Positions 19,589 to 29,085 of a DNA stretch of 53,367 bases are shown piece after piece. The notes below the pieces were generated by a model. The model was given only the letters and a program-made list of their open reading frames with translations, ran no database searches and was not told where the DNA came from. The position numbers and the translations under genes were made by a program. The stretch's first letter is position 1; every line of letters begins with the position of its first letter. Source of the DNA: Pseudomonadota bacterium (lineage in GTDB: Bacteria; Pseudomonadota; Gammaproteobacteria; Burkholderiales; Methylophilaceae); assembly GCA_020053735.1 (NCBI GenBank), contig JAGVMP010000003.1, forward strand, positions 1-53,367, given 5' to 3'.

Positions 19589-19610
19589 GCGGGCTTATTA
19601 GTGCGTAGCG

Positions 19611-20957
19611 CTATTGAATCACGCCGAATAAATATAAAAATACGCCAAAAATAGCAATTGGCGCAATCAAGTTATTAGTGACACGCCATAATGTAAACCA
19701 ATGACGATTTAAATTTAGCTCATCTTGTACATGGTTTTTATTCATGGCATAACCTGCAAAAATAGCCATTAATAAGCCACCAAGCGGTAATAGTATTGTG
19801 GAAGTAAGCTTGTCTAGCGTGTCAAAAATGTTTAGATTAAATACAATTTTAATATCTTTCCATTCGTTAAAAGATAACACTACCGCCACCCCAAGCAACC
19901 AAACAGCTACACCTATGCCTAAACAGCTGGTAGCACGCTTAATTTGAGTATTTTCCACTATCCAAGCAACCATGGGCTCCACCAATGAGATGGCTGATGT
20001 CCAAGCTGCAAAAGCCACCAACATAAAAAATAGCATGCCAATAAAGTTGCCGCCTGGCATTTGGCCAAAGGCAATCGGTAGCGTCTGAAAGATTAAGCCA
20101 GGCCCTGCATTGGGCGCTAGTTGGTTGGCGAATACTAGTGAATAGATGGCTAAGCCGACTAATAATCCCAGCATGGTATCTGCTAGTGCGATGTAAATAG
20201 TGGTGCGGGCAATTGAAACGTTGCGTTGTAGATAAGACCCATACACCATGACCGCGCCCATACCCAAACTAAGTGAGAAAAAAGCATGCCCTAGCGCGGA
20301 TAATACAGCCACTGGCGTGATTTTAGAAAAATCAGGCGTAAACATAAATGTGTAGGCCGCCTGCATATCGCCCACCGACATACTATAGCCAAGCAACACT
20401 AACAAAATTGCAAACAGTGCTGGAATTAAAATATTATTGGCTTTTTCTAAACCAGAGTTTACGCCACGCGCAACTACGCCCATGGTCATGCACATAAACA
20501 GAGTATGCCAGCCAAGTAATATCAAAGGTGAGGCTAATAAAGCATCAAAATTTGTGCTTGATTGTGATGCGGAAATTTGGCTAAAACTACCAGTTGCAGC
20601 CTTAACTATGTAGGCCAGCACCCAGCCACCAACCACACTGTAAAAGCCCAATATTAGCAAGCCTGTGAGCATGCCCATGCCGCCTAAATATTTCCATAAG
20701 TGGCTGGCATCTGCTTCTTGCGCCAGTTGTTGCATGCCGTTAAATGGGTTTTTTTGTGCGCGCCTACCCAGCAAAATTTCGGTCATCATTAGCGGGATAC
20801 CTACAAAAAAAATGCAGGCAATAAACACGAGCACAAACGCGCTACCGCCATTGACACCTATCATGTAAGGCAATTTCCATATGTTGCCTAAGCCAATGGC
20901 AGAACCCGCAGTGGCTAGTATAAAAGTCCAACGGTTTTTCCAGTGGCTACGTTGCAT
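19611..20957 (-). CDS. Sodium-dependent transporter, NSS/SNF family
   Basis: This 448-residue polytopic membrane protein is a neurotransmitter:sodium symporter homologue (LeuT fold). The TM1 signature AGSAIGLGNIWKLPYMIG near residue 17 contains the substrate- and sodium-binding unwound segment. Eleven or so hydrophobic helices follow. Bacterial NSS proteins import amino acids with Na+. It lies 9 bp downstream of an AGCS alanine/glycine symporter gene on the same strand, so this is a two-gene amino-acid uptake operon. Confidence 0.92.
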   Translation of the reverse strand: MQRSHWKNRWTFILATAGSAIGLGNIWKLPYMIGVNGGSAFVLVFIACIFFVGIPLMMTEILLGRRAQKNPFNGMQQLAQEADASHLWKYLGGMGMLTGLLILGFYSVVGGWVLAYIVKAATGSFSQISASQSSTNFDALLASPLILLGWHTLFMCMTMGVVARGVNSGLEKANNILIPALFAILLVLLGYSMSVGDMQAAYTFMFTPDFSKITPVAVLSALGHAFFSLSLGMGAVMVYGSYLQRNVSIARTTIYIALADTMLGLLVGLAIYSLVFANQLAPNAGPGLIFQTLPIAFGQMPGGNFIGMLFFMLVAFAAWTSAISLVEPMVAWIVENTQIKRATSCLGIGVAVWLLGVAVVLSFNEWKDIKIVFNLNIFDTLDKLTSTILLPLGGLLMAIFAGYAMNKNHVQDELNLNRHWFTLWRVTNNLIAPIAIFGVFLYLFGVIQ

Positions 20958-20966
20958 GCTAAGCGT

Positions 20967-22298
20967 TTACTTTTTTAAAGATAAAAAATAACGTTCAGTT
21001 TCTTGTTTAATAATCGGTGATAACCACAGCAAGCCAATTAAATTAGGGATTGCCATCATGCCATTCATTAAGTCAGAAAAATTCCACACAAATTCTAGGC
21101 TAACGACTGCACCTACCATGACTGCAACTGTAAAAAATACACGGTAAATTTTAATGGCTCGCGCGCCAAATAAATATTCGATGGCCTTTTCGCCATAATA
21201 ATTCCAACCAATCAGGGTAGAGTAAGCAAAAAGTGCGGTGGCAACGGCCACAATCACACTGCCAGAATTGCCAAGTGTTTCTGCCATGCTGGCACTGGTC
21301 AGGCTGGCAGCACCTACACCTTGTGTCCAACTGGCAGCGGTTAAAATCACCAGTGCAGTCATGGTGCACACCACCAGTGTATCAATAAAGGTTTGTGTCA
21401 TGCTTACCAGCGCTTGTTTCACTGGGTCATTAGTGCGTGCTGCTGCTGCAGCAATAGGCGCAGAGCCTAAGCCGGATTCGTTAGAAAATACGCCACGTGC
21501 AATGCCATAGCGCATGGCAGCAGCTACGGTTGCACCTAGAAATCCACCAGTGGCTGCGGATGGGCTAAATGCTGCACCAAAAATCAAGCCAAACGCATGT
21601 GGGATTTCACTAAAGTTAAGTGCTAACACCCACAAACTACAGCCTACATAAATGCTAATCATAATCGGCACTAAAAATGAGGTAAATTTGCCGATGGTTT
21701 TAATGCCGCCCAAAATCACTAAACCAGTGAGCAGGGTCAACACAATGCCTGTCGCCTGTGTGGGAATTTGAAATGTAGCTTCGAAAATTTTAGCAGTCGC
21801 ATTGGCTTGTGTCATATTGCCAATACCAAAAGCTGCGCAGGCAGTGAAAATGGCGAAAAGCGTGCCTAGCCAAGGTAAACCAACGCCTTTGGCCAAGTAG
21901 TACATCGGCCCGCCGCGCATACCATGCTCACCTTTTTCACGATATTTGATTGCTAATACCGCCTCGCTATATTTGGTGGCCATGCCCACTAGGCCAGTCA
22001 TCCACATCCAAAATACTGCACCCGGCCCACCTAAGGTAATGGCTGTTGCTACGCCAACAATATTGCCAATGCCCACTGTGGCAGCAAGCGCGGTCATGAG
22101 TGCAGCAAAATGGCTAATATCGCCATCACTACCGTGATCTTTAGCCCAAATTAGTTTGAAAGCATGTGGTAAAACACGAAACTGCAAGCCTTTAAGGATG
22201 AGGGTGAGGTATAAGCCAGTGCCAACCAGTAAAGTGAGCATCGGTGGCCCCCATACAATACCAGACAGCATTGCCATGATTTCTTCTAATGCCTGCAT
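20967..22298 (-). CDS. Alanine/glycine:cation symporter, AGCS family
   Basis: This 443-residue inner-membrane protein matches AGCS sodium:alanine/glycine symporters. Signature segments are [37 protein letters not shown] and [20 protein letters not shown]. Length is normal. It is the first gene of a pair with the NSS transporter. Upstream, on the minus strand, a TATAAT -10 element (complement of 22335-22340) lies next to a block of 16-bp tandem repeats, so regulation by a repeat-binding factor is possible. I see no glycine riboswitch upstream. Confidence 0.94.
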   Translation of the reverse strand: MQALEEIMAMLSGIVWGPPMLTLLVGTGLYLTLILKGLQFRVLPHAFKLIWAKDHGSDGDISHFAALMTALAATVGIGNIVGVATAITLGGPGAVFWMWMTGLVGMATKYSEAVLAIKYREKGEHGMRGGPMYYLAKGVGLPWLGTLFAIFTACAAFGIGNMTQANATAKIFEATFQIPTQATGIVLTLLTGLVILGGIKTIGKFTSFLVPIMISIYVGCSLWVLALNFSEIPHAFGLIFGAAFSPSAATGGFLGATVAAAMRYGIARGVFSNESGLGSAPIAAAAARTNDPVKQALVSMTQTFIDTLVVCTMTALVILTAASWTQGVGAASLTSASMAETLGNSGSVIVAVATALFAYSTLIGWNYYGEKAIEYLFGARAIKIYRVFFTVAVMVGAVVSLEFVWNFSDLMNGMMAIPNLIGLLWLSPIIKQETERYFLSLKK

Positions 22299-22358
22299 TG
22301 CGCTTCCCCTTAATTTAAAGCACTAATTTAAAGAATTATAGCCACTTAATGCAAATTG

Positions 22359-22422
22359 ATACTTAAAGCCATTAATACTTAAACCCATAAATATTTAAAC
22401 CCATGAATATTTAAACGAAGTT
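22359..22422. repeat. Four 16-bp tandem repeats upstream of the AGCS-NSS operon
   Basis: Four consecutive 16-bp units read ATACTTAAAGCCATTA, ATACTTAAACCCATAA, ATATTTAAACCCATGA and ATATTTAAACGAAGTT. The block begins about 19 bp upstream of the -10 element (complement of 22335-22340) of the leftward transporter operon and ends 9 bp from the hemF stop. The position suits a regulator-binding array. Confidence 0.7.
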
Positions 22423-22430
22423 AAGTAAAA

Positions 22431-23468
22431 TTAAACCCAATCTTTATCAATTAAGAAATCGGTATAAAGCTTAGCCTCTGCACTACCGTTTTCTGGCTTC
22501 CAATCGTAGCGCCATTTCACTATCGGCGGCATCGACATTAAAATGGATTCAGTACGTCCGTTTGATTGCAAGCCAAACAAAGTGCCACGATCGAAAACCA
22601 AGTTAAATTCGACATATCGCCCACGGCGATAAGCCTGAAAATCGCGTTCTTTTTCACCATAAGAGATATCTTTGCGGCGTTGCAAAATAGGCAAATAAGC
22701 TTGTAAAAAACTATCGCCTACTGCGCGTTGCAGCGCAAAACTTTGCTCAAAGCCAAGTTCGTTAAAGTCATCAAAGAAAATACCGCCTATACCACGCGGC
22801 TCTTTACGATGATTTAGGTAAAAATATTCGTCACAATGTTTTTTAAACGCAGGATAATAACTAGGGTTAAAGGCATCAAGCGCGGTTTTGTTGGTGCGGT
22901 GAAAGTGTGCGCAGTCTTCTTCGAAACCATAGTAGGGCGTCAGGTCCATGCCGCCCCCAAACCACCAAATATCTTCTTGTGTCTTTGCGGCTGCAACTGC
23001 GTTGTATTCGTCAGCTGATGCTGGTCGTACTAACTGTACTGCCTGCGCATCGCCTTCCTCCACGTCTTGTTTCGCTCGCAAATTCACAGAAGATATTTCA
23101 TCATTTTTTTGCGTTTTAGCTACAAAAAAACGAATATTCATATGTACAGTGGGCACATAAGGGTTGCGCGGGTGCAGCACCAGCGAAACACCCATTGCTT
23201 CCCAGCTTCTGCCAGCAGCTTCGGGGTGGGCGATAGTGGCAGCAGGCGGTAGTTTGTTGCCCAGCACATGCGAGAATCCTACGCCAGCGCGCTCAAATAC
23301 GTTGCCACCTTCTAGCAAGCAACTATTACCGCCGCCGCCTTCAGGTCTGTTCCAGCTGTCATGCAGAAAGGTTTTGCCATCGACAATTTCTAAGGCTTCA
23401 ATAATTTTGGCTTGTAAGTTCTGCAGGTAAGTTAAAACGGCTTGCGTGTTCAAAGCTGATTTAACCAT
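22431..23468 (-). CDS. hemF: Oxygen-dependent coproporphyrinogen III oxidase
   Basis: This 345-residue enzyme converts coproporphyrinogen III to protoporphyrinogen IX using O2 in haem synthesis. Signatures are [33 protein letters not shown] and [15 protein letters not shown]. The frame extends 10 codons upstream into purD, but the ATG at 23468 lies four bases after the purD stop and gives an N-terminus typical of the family ([17 protein letters not shown]). It is the last gene of the leftward dusB-fis-purH-purD-hemF string. Confidence 0.95.
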   Translation of the reverse strand: MVKSALNTQAVLTYLQNLQAKIIEALEIVDGKTFLHDSWNRPEGGGGNSCLLEGGNVFERAGVGFSHVLGNKLPPAATIAHPEAAGRSWEAMGVSLVLHPRNPYVPTVHMNIRFFVAKTQKNDEISSVNLRAKQDVEEGDAQAVQLVRPASADEYNAVAAAKTQEDIWWFGGGMDLTPYYGFEEDCAHFHRTNKTALDAFNPSYYPAFKKHCDEYFYLNHRKEPRGIGGIFFDDFNELGFEQSFALQRAVGDSFLQAYLPILQRRKDISYGEKERDFQAYRRGRYVEFNLVFDRGTLFGLQSNGRTESILMSMPPIVKWRYDWKPENGSAEAKLYTDFLIDKDWV

Positions 23469-23472
23469 ATTG

Positions 23473-24753
23473 TTAGCCTTTAATAGCCCTATAGCCAATA
23501 TCGGTGCGGTATTGAGCGCCGCTAAATTGAATTTCGCTCACTATTTTATAGGCTTGTTGTTGCGCAAATTTTACTGTTTCACCCAGTGCGGTGACGCACA
23601 ATACTCGACCGCCACTGGTCACTACTTTGCCGTCATTTAATCCGTCTTGTAATATAGTTCCTGCATGAAATACTTGTGCATCGGTTAGATCTTTTGGTAA
23701 ACCCGTAATCTCGTCGCCTAAACGTGGCGACTCTGGATAGTGGGCGCTAGCCATCACCACACCCAGCGCGGTACGTCTATCCCATTCAGCTTCTACTTGA
23801 TTTAATGAGCCAGCAACTGCATGTTCGGCTAATGCGACAAAGTCAGATTTGAGTCGCAACATAATCGGCTGCGTTTCTGGGTCGCCCATGCGGCAGTTAA
23901 ACTCTAGCGTTTTTATGCTGCCGTCTGGCGCAATCATCAAGCCTGCATAAAGAAAGCCGGTGTAAGGAATGCCATCTTTAGCCATGCCTTCTACTGTGGG
24001 GCGAATCACTTCGCGCAGGGCACGGGCGTGGATTTCTGGCGTCACGCAGGGCGCTGGCGAGTACGCACCCATGCCGCCCGTATTCGGGCCTTGGTCGCCG
24101 TCTAATAAACGCTTGTGGTCTTGGCTGGTAGCAAGTGGAAGGATATTTTTGCCATCCACCATCACAATAAAGCTGGCTTCTTCACCGGTTAAAAACTCTT
24201 CAATCACCACTCGAGAACCTGCGCTACCCAGTTTGTTATCTGCCAGCATGGCATCAATCGCGGCATGTGCTTCGGCTTTATCCATGGCCACTACCACGCC
24301 TTTGCCAGCGGCTAAACCATCGGCTTTAATCACTATCGGCGCACCTTGCGCGCTGACATAGTCATGCGCCAGTTTGGCATCAGTAAAGGTTTGATATTTA
24401 GCGGTAGGAATGTTGTGGCGCAACATAAACGCTTTGGCAAAATCTTTGCTGGATTCTAGCTGCGCCGCTGCTTTGGTGGGGCCAAAAATCTTTAAACCTG
24501 CTGCGCGAAAAGCATCCACCACACCTTGAGAAAGCGGCGCTTCTGGCCCCACAATGGTCAGGCCAATTTGTTCTTTTTGGGCAAATGCCAATAAATCAGC
24601 TACGCTGGAGATGGGTACGTTCACCATGTCAGGATTGGTGGCAGTACCTGCATTGCCAGGCGCGACATAAACGCGGCTCACTAGTTTATTTTGGGTAATT
24701 TTCCAAGCAATCGCATGCTCGCGACCGCCGCTACCAATTACTAAAATTTTCAT
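23473..24753 (-). CDS. purD: Phosphoribosylamine-glycine ligase (GAR synthetase)
   Basis: This 426-residue ATP-grasp enzyme joins glycine to 5-phosphoribosylamine, the second step of purine synthesis. The N-terminus [18 protein letters not shown] and the segments [33 protein letters not shown] and [11 protein letters not shown] are diagnostic. Length is normal. Its ATG overlaps the stop of the ORF6N reading frame by four bases, and hemF follows almost immediately, so translation of the operon is tightly coupled. Confidence 0.97.
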   Translation of the reverse strand: MKILVIGSGGREHAIAWKITQNKLVSRVYVAPGNAGTATNPDMVNVPISSVADLLAFAQKEQIGLTIVGPEAPLSQGVVDAFRAAGLKIFGPTKAAAQLESSKDFAKAFMLRHNIPTAKYQTFTDAKLAHDYVSAQGAPIVIKADGLAAGKGVVVAMDKAEAHAAIDAMLADNKLGSAGSRVVIEEFLTGEEASFIVMVDGKNILPLATSQDHKRLLDGDQGPNTGGMGAYSPAPCVTPEIHARALREVIRPTVEGMAKDGIPYTGFLYAGLMIAPDGSIKTLEFNCRMGDPETQPIMLRLKSDFVALAEHAVAGSLNQVEAEWDRRTALGVVMASAHYPESPRLGDEITGLPKDLTDAQVFHAGTILQDGLNDGKVVTSGGRVLCVTALGETVKFAQQQAYKIVSEIQFSGAQYRTDIGYRAIKG

Positions 24754-25284
24754 TTTTTTACTTCTTTTTTAGTTTTAATATTAGCCGTAAATCCAATAGG
24801 ATGTTTTTCAGACTTTGGTGGCTCCATTAAGCTACGGATGGCATCAAACACCACTTTAAATTGGTCGTCATAACGATTCTCAAGTGTGTCTAATCTGTGT
24901 GTTAAATCTTTATGCTCGGTGACAAGTTGGCGTAATTTAACAAAAGTGCGCATAATTTCAATATTTACGTTGATGGCGCGTTCACTATTTAAAACGCTCG
25001 AAAGCGTGGCAACACCTTGCTCGGTAAAAGCATAGGGCGCTGTTCTTGCTCCGCCGCGTTCAGTGCTAGTTTTGTTTGAAGTCACAGATTGTGATTTCAA
25101 GTTGGCCCATTCATCGGTGTTAAATTGAAACATAATCATGCGGAAAGCGTAACAAATTACGTTTTACTGCTTGCATCAGAGCACTAGGTGGCACTGCATA
25201 TAGCCGAGCCAATTCGCTAGACATCATCACACGCTGATTGCGTATTACTTGAATAATTGGCTTTGTTTCGATGGAGTTAGCCAT
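24750..25284 (-). pseudogene. ORF6N-domain (KilA-N/phage antirepressor type) gene split by a frameshift
   Basis: Two overlapping minus-strand frames together make one ORF6N protein of about 178 residues. Frame 1 (ATG at 25284, stop TAA at 25120-25122) encodes MANSIETKPIIQVIRNQRVM through AVKRNLLRFPHD. Frame 2 (24750-25139) continues with MFQFNTDEW, then the conserved APYAFTEQGVATLSSVLNSE and a coiled-coil tail. The family usually reads RFPxDFMFQL at the junction, so about two bases appear to be missing near 25132-25140. Such domains are typical of phage regulators. The gene sits one base after the purH stop and overlaps the purD start by four. A sequencing error cannot be excluded. Confidence 0.8.
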
Positions 25285-25285
25285 T

Positions 25286-26887
25286 CTAATGCCTGAAATG
25301 GCGAATACCTGTGGTGACCATGACTAAACCATGTGCGTCTGCCGCAGCAATGACTTCATCATCGCGCATACTGCCACCGGGTTGAATCACGCAAGCTGCA
25401 CCAGCGTCTGCTAATACATCGATACCATCGCGAAAGGGGAAGAATGCATCGGATGCGACTACCGAATTTTTGAGCGACAACCCAGCATTTTGCGCTTTAA
25501 TGGCAGCAATCTTAGTGCTGTCTACTCTGCTCATTTGCCCAGCGCCTACGCCTAGGGTCATGCCATCGCCACAAAACACAATGGCGTTGCTTTTGACATA
25601 TTTCGCCACATTCCACGCAAATAGCATGTCGGCCATTTGTTGAGGTGTGGGTTGTTTTTTGCTGACAATGGTTAAATCTGAAGGGCTAATTTCGTGGTTA
25701 TCTGCGGTTTGAATCAGCAAACCAGAGCCGACTCTTTTGGTGTCGTGTGAGTTGCGACCTTGTTGCCACGCACTTGCTTTTAATCCTAAGGCGCTGCCTT
25801 GTGGCAATGCAATTTTAAGCACACGCACATTGGCTTTTGCGGTAAAAATCGCCAGCGCATCCGCAGTATATTCTGGTGCTATCAATACTTCTACAAACTG
25901 CTTGCTCACAGCCTCTGCCGTCGCTTTATCTACGACTGTATTGAAAGCGATAATGCCACCAAAAGCAGAGGTAGGATCCGTTTTAAAGGCCTTGCTATAA
26001 GCTTCAAGCGCATCTTTACCCAGCGCCACACCGCATGGATTGGCGTGCTTGACGATGACACACGCTATGCTTGAGAATGATTTAACTGTTTCCCAAGCTG
26101 CATCCGCATCGGCAATATTGTTGTAGCTTAGTTCTTTACCTTGTAACTGCTCGGCGGTTACCAAGCTGCCAGGAGCAGGGTAGAGGTCGCGATAAAATGC
26201 GGCTTGCTGGTGCGGGTTTTCGCCATAACGTAAATCTTGCATCTTAACAAAACGGCCATTGGTTTGGTCGGGGAAGGCGTTACGGCTGCCGTCAATATTT
26301 AGGCTGCTTAAATAATCACTAATGGCACCATCATAATTACTAATCCGGTTAAAGGCAGCCACGGAGAGCTTAAATTTAGTATCGCCAGAGACCGCGCCGT
26401 TATTGGTCTGTAGCTCAGTCAAAAAGGTCTCGTATTGATTTGCATCTGTCAGCACAGCCACATCTTTCCAGTTTTTTGCAGCACTGCGCACCATGGCGGG
26501 GCCGCCAATGTCGATGTTCTCAATCGCGTCTTCTAGCGTGCAATTGGCTTTAGCAATGGTGGCCTCAAACGGGTACAAATTGACCACCAGTAAATCGATA
26601 TTAGGGATGCCTTGCGCTTGCATGGCGGCTACGTGCTCAGGTAAATCGCGACGGCCGAGTAAGCCACCATGCACTTTGGGGTGCAACGTTTTTACGCGAC
26701 CATCCAGCATTTCGGGGAATCCTGTGTAATCGCTCACCTCAATCACAGGAATATTGTTGTCGCGGAACAGTTTAGCGGTGCCGCCAGTGGATAAAATCTC
26801 TACGTTTAATTTAACCAGTGCAGAGGCAAGTTCGATAATGCCCGTTTTGTCTGATACGCTGATGAGTGCTCTTTTGATGGCGGTCAT
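25286..26887 (-). CDS. purH: Bifunctional AICAR transformylase / IMP cyclohydrolase
   Basis: This 533-residue enzyme performs the last two steps of IMP synthesis. The IMP cyclohydrolase half (about 1-200) starts [17 protein letters not shown] and has [20 protein letters not shown]. The transformylase half has [15 protein letters not shown], the catalytic KHANPCG and the C-terminal [11 protein letters not shown] region. Length is normal. It follows fis and leads directly into the ORF6N gene and purD. The dusB-fis and purHD neighbourhood is common in betaproteobacteria. Confidence 0.98.
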   Translation of the reverse strand: MTAIKRALISVSDKTGIIELASALVKLNVEILSTGGTAKLFRDNNIPVIEVSDYTGFPEMLDGRVKTLHPKVHGGLLGRRDLPEHVAAMQAQGIPNIDLLVVNLYPFEATIAKANCTLEDAIENIDIGGPAMVRSAAKNWKDVAVLTDANQYETFLTELQTNNGAVSGDTKFKLSVAAFNRISNYDGAISDYLSSLNIDGSRNAFPDQTNGRFVKMQDLRYGENPHQQAAFYRDLYPAPGSLVTAEQLQGKELSYNNIADADAAWETVKSFSSIACVIVKHANPCGVALGKDALEAYSKAFKTDPTSAFGGIIAFNTVVDKATAEAVSKQFVEVLIAPEYTADALAIFTAKANVRVLKIALPQGSALGLKASAWQQGRNSHDTKRVGSGLLIQTADNHEISPSDLTIVSKKQPTPQQMADMLFAWNVAKYVKSNAIVFCGDGMTLGVGAGQMSRVDSTKIAAIKAQNAGLSLKNSVVASDAFFPFRDGIDVLADAGAACVIQPGGSMRDDEVIAAADAHGLVMVTTGIRHFRH

Positions 26888-27031
26888 ATTAGTTTTATTT
26901 AAGGTTAAGCAAGCAAATACGCGAAATGATAACGCGGCGCACGAAAGCGAAAAAACCGGAAACTACTGTTTTGTAAATGAGGATTTTTGGGCTTTTGTGC
27001 AACAAAGTTAGCATGAGTGTAATGCTTGCGA

Positions 27032-27262
27032 TTAATTTAAGTTGTATTGCGCCATTTTCTTGCGCAATGTATTGCGGTTTAAGCCCAGCATTTCAGCCGC
27101 TTTTGACTGATTGCCGCCCACTTTATGCAAGATGTATTCCAGCAGTGGCTTTTCGATGCAACCCAGCACCATGTCGTAAATGGCGTGTGGCGGCTGACCG
27201 TCTAAATGCTTGAAGTATTCATCAAGCGATTTTTTAACACAGTCAGCGAGTTCGGTTGCCAT
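27032..27262 (-). CDS. fis: Fis-family DNA-binding protein
   Basis: This 76-residue protein is the nucleoid-associated regulator Fis or a close homologue. The C-terminal helix-turn-helix GGNQSKAAEMLGLNRNTLRKKM is the family signature, preceded by a dimerisation helix with PLLEYILHKV. It is shorter than E. coli Fis (98 aa) because the N-terminal beta arm is reduced, as in other betaproteobacteria. It lies 31 bp after dusB, the universal dusB-fis pairing. Confidence 0.92.
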   Translation of the reverse strand: MATELADCVKKSLDEYFKHLDGQPPHAIYDMVLGCIEKPLLEYILHKVGGNQSKAAEMLGLNRNTLRKKMAQYNLN

Positions 27263-27293
27263 ATTTTCTACGCGACTTATCTATCCACCGCTG

Positions 27294-28325
27294 TTAAGCG
27301 GCGAGCGCCTCAGGCTCTACATCAACAATTTCTTCTGCATAGACCAAACGCTCGTTTTTAGTTTTAAGTTCGGCAAAAAAGTCGTTAATGGCTTGTTGTT
27401 GCAGGTCGATAGTTTGTAGCGTGTTCATATTGTGGCGGAAATTGGCCGAGCCTGCTAAGCCCTTGGTATACCAGGAAATATGTTTGCGCGCCACGCGCAT
27501 GCCTGCAAGCTCACCATAAAAGCCATATAAATCGTTGATATGTTCCAACATCACGGTGTGAATTTCTTCCACAGTGGGCGGTAATAAATGCGTACCTGTT
27601 TTTAGGTAATGTTCAATCTCGCGGAAAATCCAAGGCCGACCTTGTGCGGCACGGCCTATCATCACTGCATCTGCACCAGTGTAATCCAGCACGAATTTGG
27701 CTTTCTCGGGACTTGTGATGTCGCCATTGGCAATCAGCGGAATATTCACTGCTTGTTTAACCGCCGCAATCGTATCGTATTCCGCATCGCCCATATACAA
27801 ACAAGCGCGGGTGCGGCCATGCATGGCCAGCGCTAGCACGCCAATGTCTTCTGCCATTTTTGCAATCATCACTGCGTTGCGATTTTGCTTATCCCAACCA
27901 GTGCGAATTTTCAGCGTTACTGGCACATCCACTGCGCCCACCACCGCTTTTAAAATTTGTGAAACCAGTGGCTCATCTTTTAATAGCGCAGAGCCTGCCA
28001 TGACATTGCAGATTTTTTTGGCTGGGCAACCCATGTTAATGTCGATAATCTGCGCACCGTTATCCACATTATAACGCGCAGCTTCTGCCATCATTTTTGG
28101 GTCTGCGCCTGCAATTTGTACCGAAATTGGGTTTACCTCGCCCTCGTGGTTGGCACGGCGGCGCGTTTTTTCGCTGCCATACAGCAATGAGTTAGAAGTC
28201 ACCATTTCAGAAACCGCTAGCCCTGCGCCTAACTTTTTGCAAAGCTGACGGAAAGGCCTGTCCGTCACACCCGCCATGGGTGCGACAACTAGGTTATTTT
28301 TTAAAATGTGATTGCCAATTTGCAT
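27294..28325 (-). CDS. dusB: tRNA-dihydrouridine synthase B
   Basis: This 343-residue flavoenzyme reduces specific uridines in tRNA to dihydrouridine. It has the TIM-barrel start NNLVVAPMAGVTDRPFRQLC, the catalytic-Cys segment INMGCPAKKICN, the HGRTR phosphate-contact motif and IANGDITSPEKA. Length is a little over the typical 320-330 owing to a C-terminal tail. It is the promoter-proximal gene of the dusB-fis-purH-purD-hemF string; a strong interrupted inverted repeat lies 70-135 bp upstream of its start. Confidence 0.97.
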   Translation of the reverse strand: MQIGNHILKNNLVVAPMAGVTDRPFRQLCKKLGAGLAVSEMVTSNSLLYGSEKTRRRANHEGEVNPISVQIAGADPKMMAEAARYNVDNGAQIIDINMGCPAKKICNVMAGSALLKDEPLVSQILKAVVGAVDVPVTLKIRTGWDKQNRNAVMIAKMAEDIGVLALAMHGRTRACLYMGDAEYDTIAAVKQAVNIPLIANGDITSPEKAKFVLDYTGADAVMIGRAAQGRPWIFREIEHYLKTGTHLLPPTVEEIHTVMLEHINDLYGFYGELAGMRVARKHISWYTKGLAGSANFRHNMNTLQTIDLQQQAINDFFAELKTKNERLVYAEEIVDVEPEALAA

Positions 28326-28393
28326 TTAGATTATTTTTGCACTTTAAATTTTAGTACGATAACGGCGCTGCATTCGTCTTTATCTTCTTCTTG

Positions 28394-28460
28394 GGTGGCT
28401 GGCTGCACATGGTTTTAGTTTAGACAAGCGTACTATCTGTGCAGCCTTATCCTAGCCACC
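28394..28460. repeat. Interrupted inverted repeat upstream of dusB
   Basis: Arms GGTGGCT + GGCTGCACA (28394-28409) pair with TGTGCAGCC (28438-28446) and AGCCACC (28454-28460). The result is a 9-bp and a 7-bp helix separated by a 7-nt bulge, with a 28-nt loop. It lies in the otherwise geneless 28326-28601 stretch, upstream of the dusB start, and could fold in the leftward dusB leader RNA. Confidence 0.6.
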
Positions 28461-28601
28461 TTGTTCTCATTTCGCTAAATTAATCTAAAAGATTAAACAG
28501 CAAAACTTTTTGAGTTGCCTATTTTATACGCAATTAGGGCGACTTAATAGTATAAATTGTTTAATTTTTCATTCAAAAAGACTTAAGTTAAGTATCTAGT
28601 A

Positions 28602-28856
28602 TCAAGGTTTAGTCAGGCGTTCTAAATTAGCTAGCCAACTCATGGCTTGTTCGCGGGTTTCGTGACACATCTCAATGCTGGGTTGTAGGCTGGCACAAAA
28701 AGCAGGGCGTTCTGGCTGGCCAAATATTTTACAGCGGTTTTCGCCATCTAGTTGCACACAACGCATGCCAGCTGGCTTGCCGTTTGGCATGCCGGGGATA
28801 GGGCTGTTGATACTCGGCGCGGTGCAACAGGCACCGCAATTTTCTCTACATTGCAT
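28602..28856 (-). CDS. YkgJ-family cysteine-cluster protein
   Basis: This 84-residue protein has the YkgJ Fe/Zn-cluster pattern: [11 protein letters not shown] at the start, then [13 protein letters not shown] and [10 protein letters not shown], with eight cysteines in all. The family is thought to chelate zinc or iron; the exact role is not known. It looks monocistronic. Hairpin repeat copy B lies 30 bp upstream of its start codon, within its presumed leader region. Confidence 0.9.
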   Translation of the reverse strand: MQCRENCGACCTAPSINSPIPGMPNGKPAGMRCVQLDGENRCKIFGQPERPAFCASLQPSIEMCHETREQAMSWLANLERLTKP

Positions 28857-28885
28857 TTTGTATATTTACTACGAGAAAAAATACA

Positions 28886-28922
28886 TGCCCTGCAAGCCCC
28901 ATGGATATTGGCCTGCAGGGCA
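28886..28922. repeat. 37-bp hairpin repeat, copy B
   Basis: Arms TGCCCTGCAAGCC and GGCCTGCAGGGCA flank the 11-nt centre CCATGGATATT; one arm position is mismatched. It is the best preserved of the three copies (others at 6688 and 32909). Confidence 0.75.
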
Positions 28923-28968
28923 GATATTATTAATCGGGGTTTTTATGCACATTTGTAAATATTTTTTA

Positions 28969-29076
28969 TGGATTGCCGCGCCAAAATTAAAAGCTTTGGC
29001 TCGCAATAACGAGATTGAAATATAGTTAGTATTTCCTAATCCGTCATTGCGAGAAGTGTAACGACGAAGCAATCCA
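28969..29076. repeat. Imperfect inverted repeat of REP/BIME type
   Basis: A left arm beginning TGGATTGCCGCGCC and containing CTCGCAATAACG (28969-29012) faces a right arm CGTCATTGCGAG...ACGAAGCAATCCA (29042-29076). The arms share TGGATTGC and the CTCGCAAT(A/G)ACG core in inverted orientation. This looks like a dispersed intergenic palindromic repeat downstream of the MoCF-domain gene. Confidence 0.6.
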
Positions 29077-29085
29077 GCTTTTAAA

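Noticed and set aside
22359..22422. CRISPR array
   Set aside because: The 16-bp units are directly adjacent with no spacers, and no cas gene is present; no CRISPR was seen elsewhere in the window.
22299..22430. Possible glycine riboswitch before the AGCS symporter gene
   Set aside because: The upstream region is AT-rich with tandem 16-mers and lacks the conserved glycine-aptamer core.
23969..24361. Plus-strand ORF opposite purD, and similar ORFs opposite hemF (22836-23430)
   Set aside because: They are shadows of conserved genes on the other strand, with no ribosome site or recognisable domain.
28326..28601. Short minus-strand ORFs (about 19-25 codons) in the dusB leader
   Set aside because: They are too short, lack ribosome sites, and the stretch is better explained by the inverted repeat.
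28675..29025. Plus-strand ORF running from the YkgJ gene through hairpin copy B
   Set aside because: It is antisense to the Cys-cluster gene and then runs through repeats, with no family resemblance.
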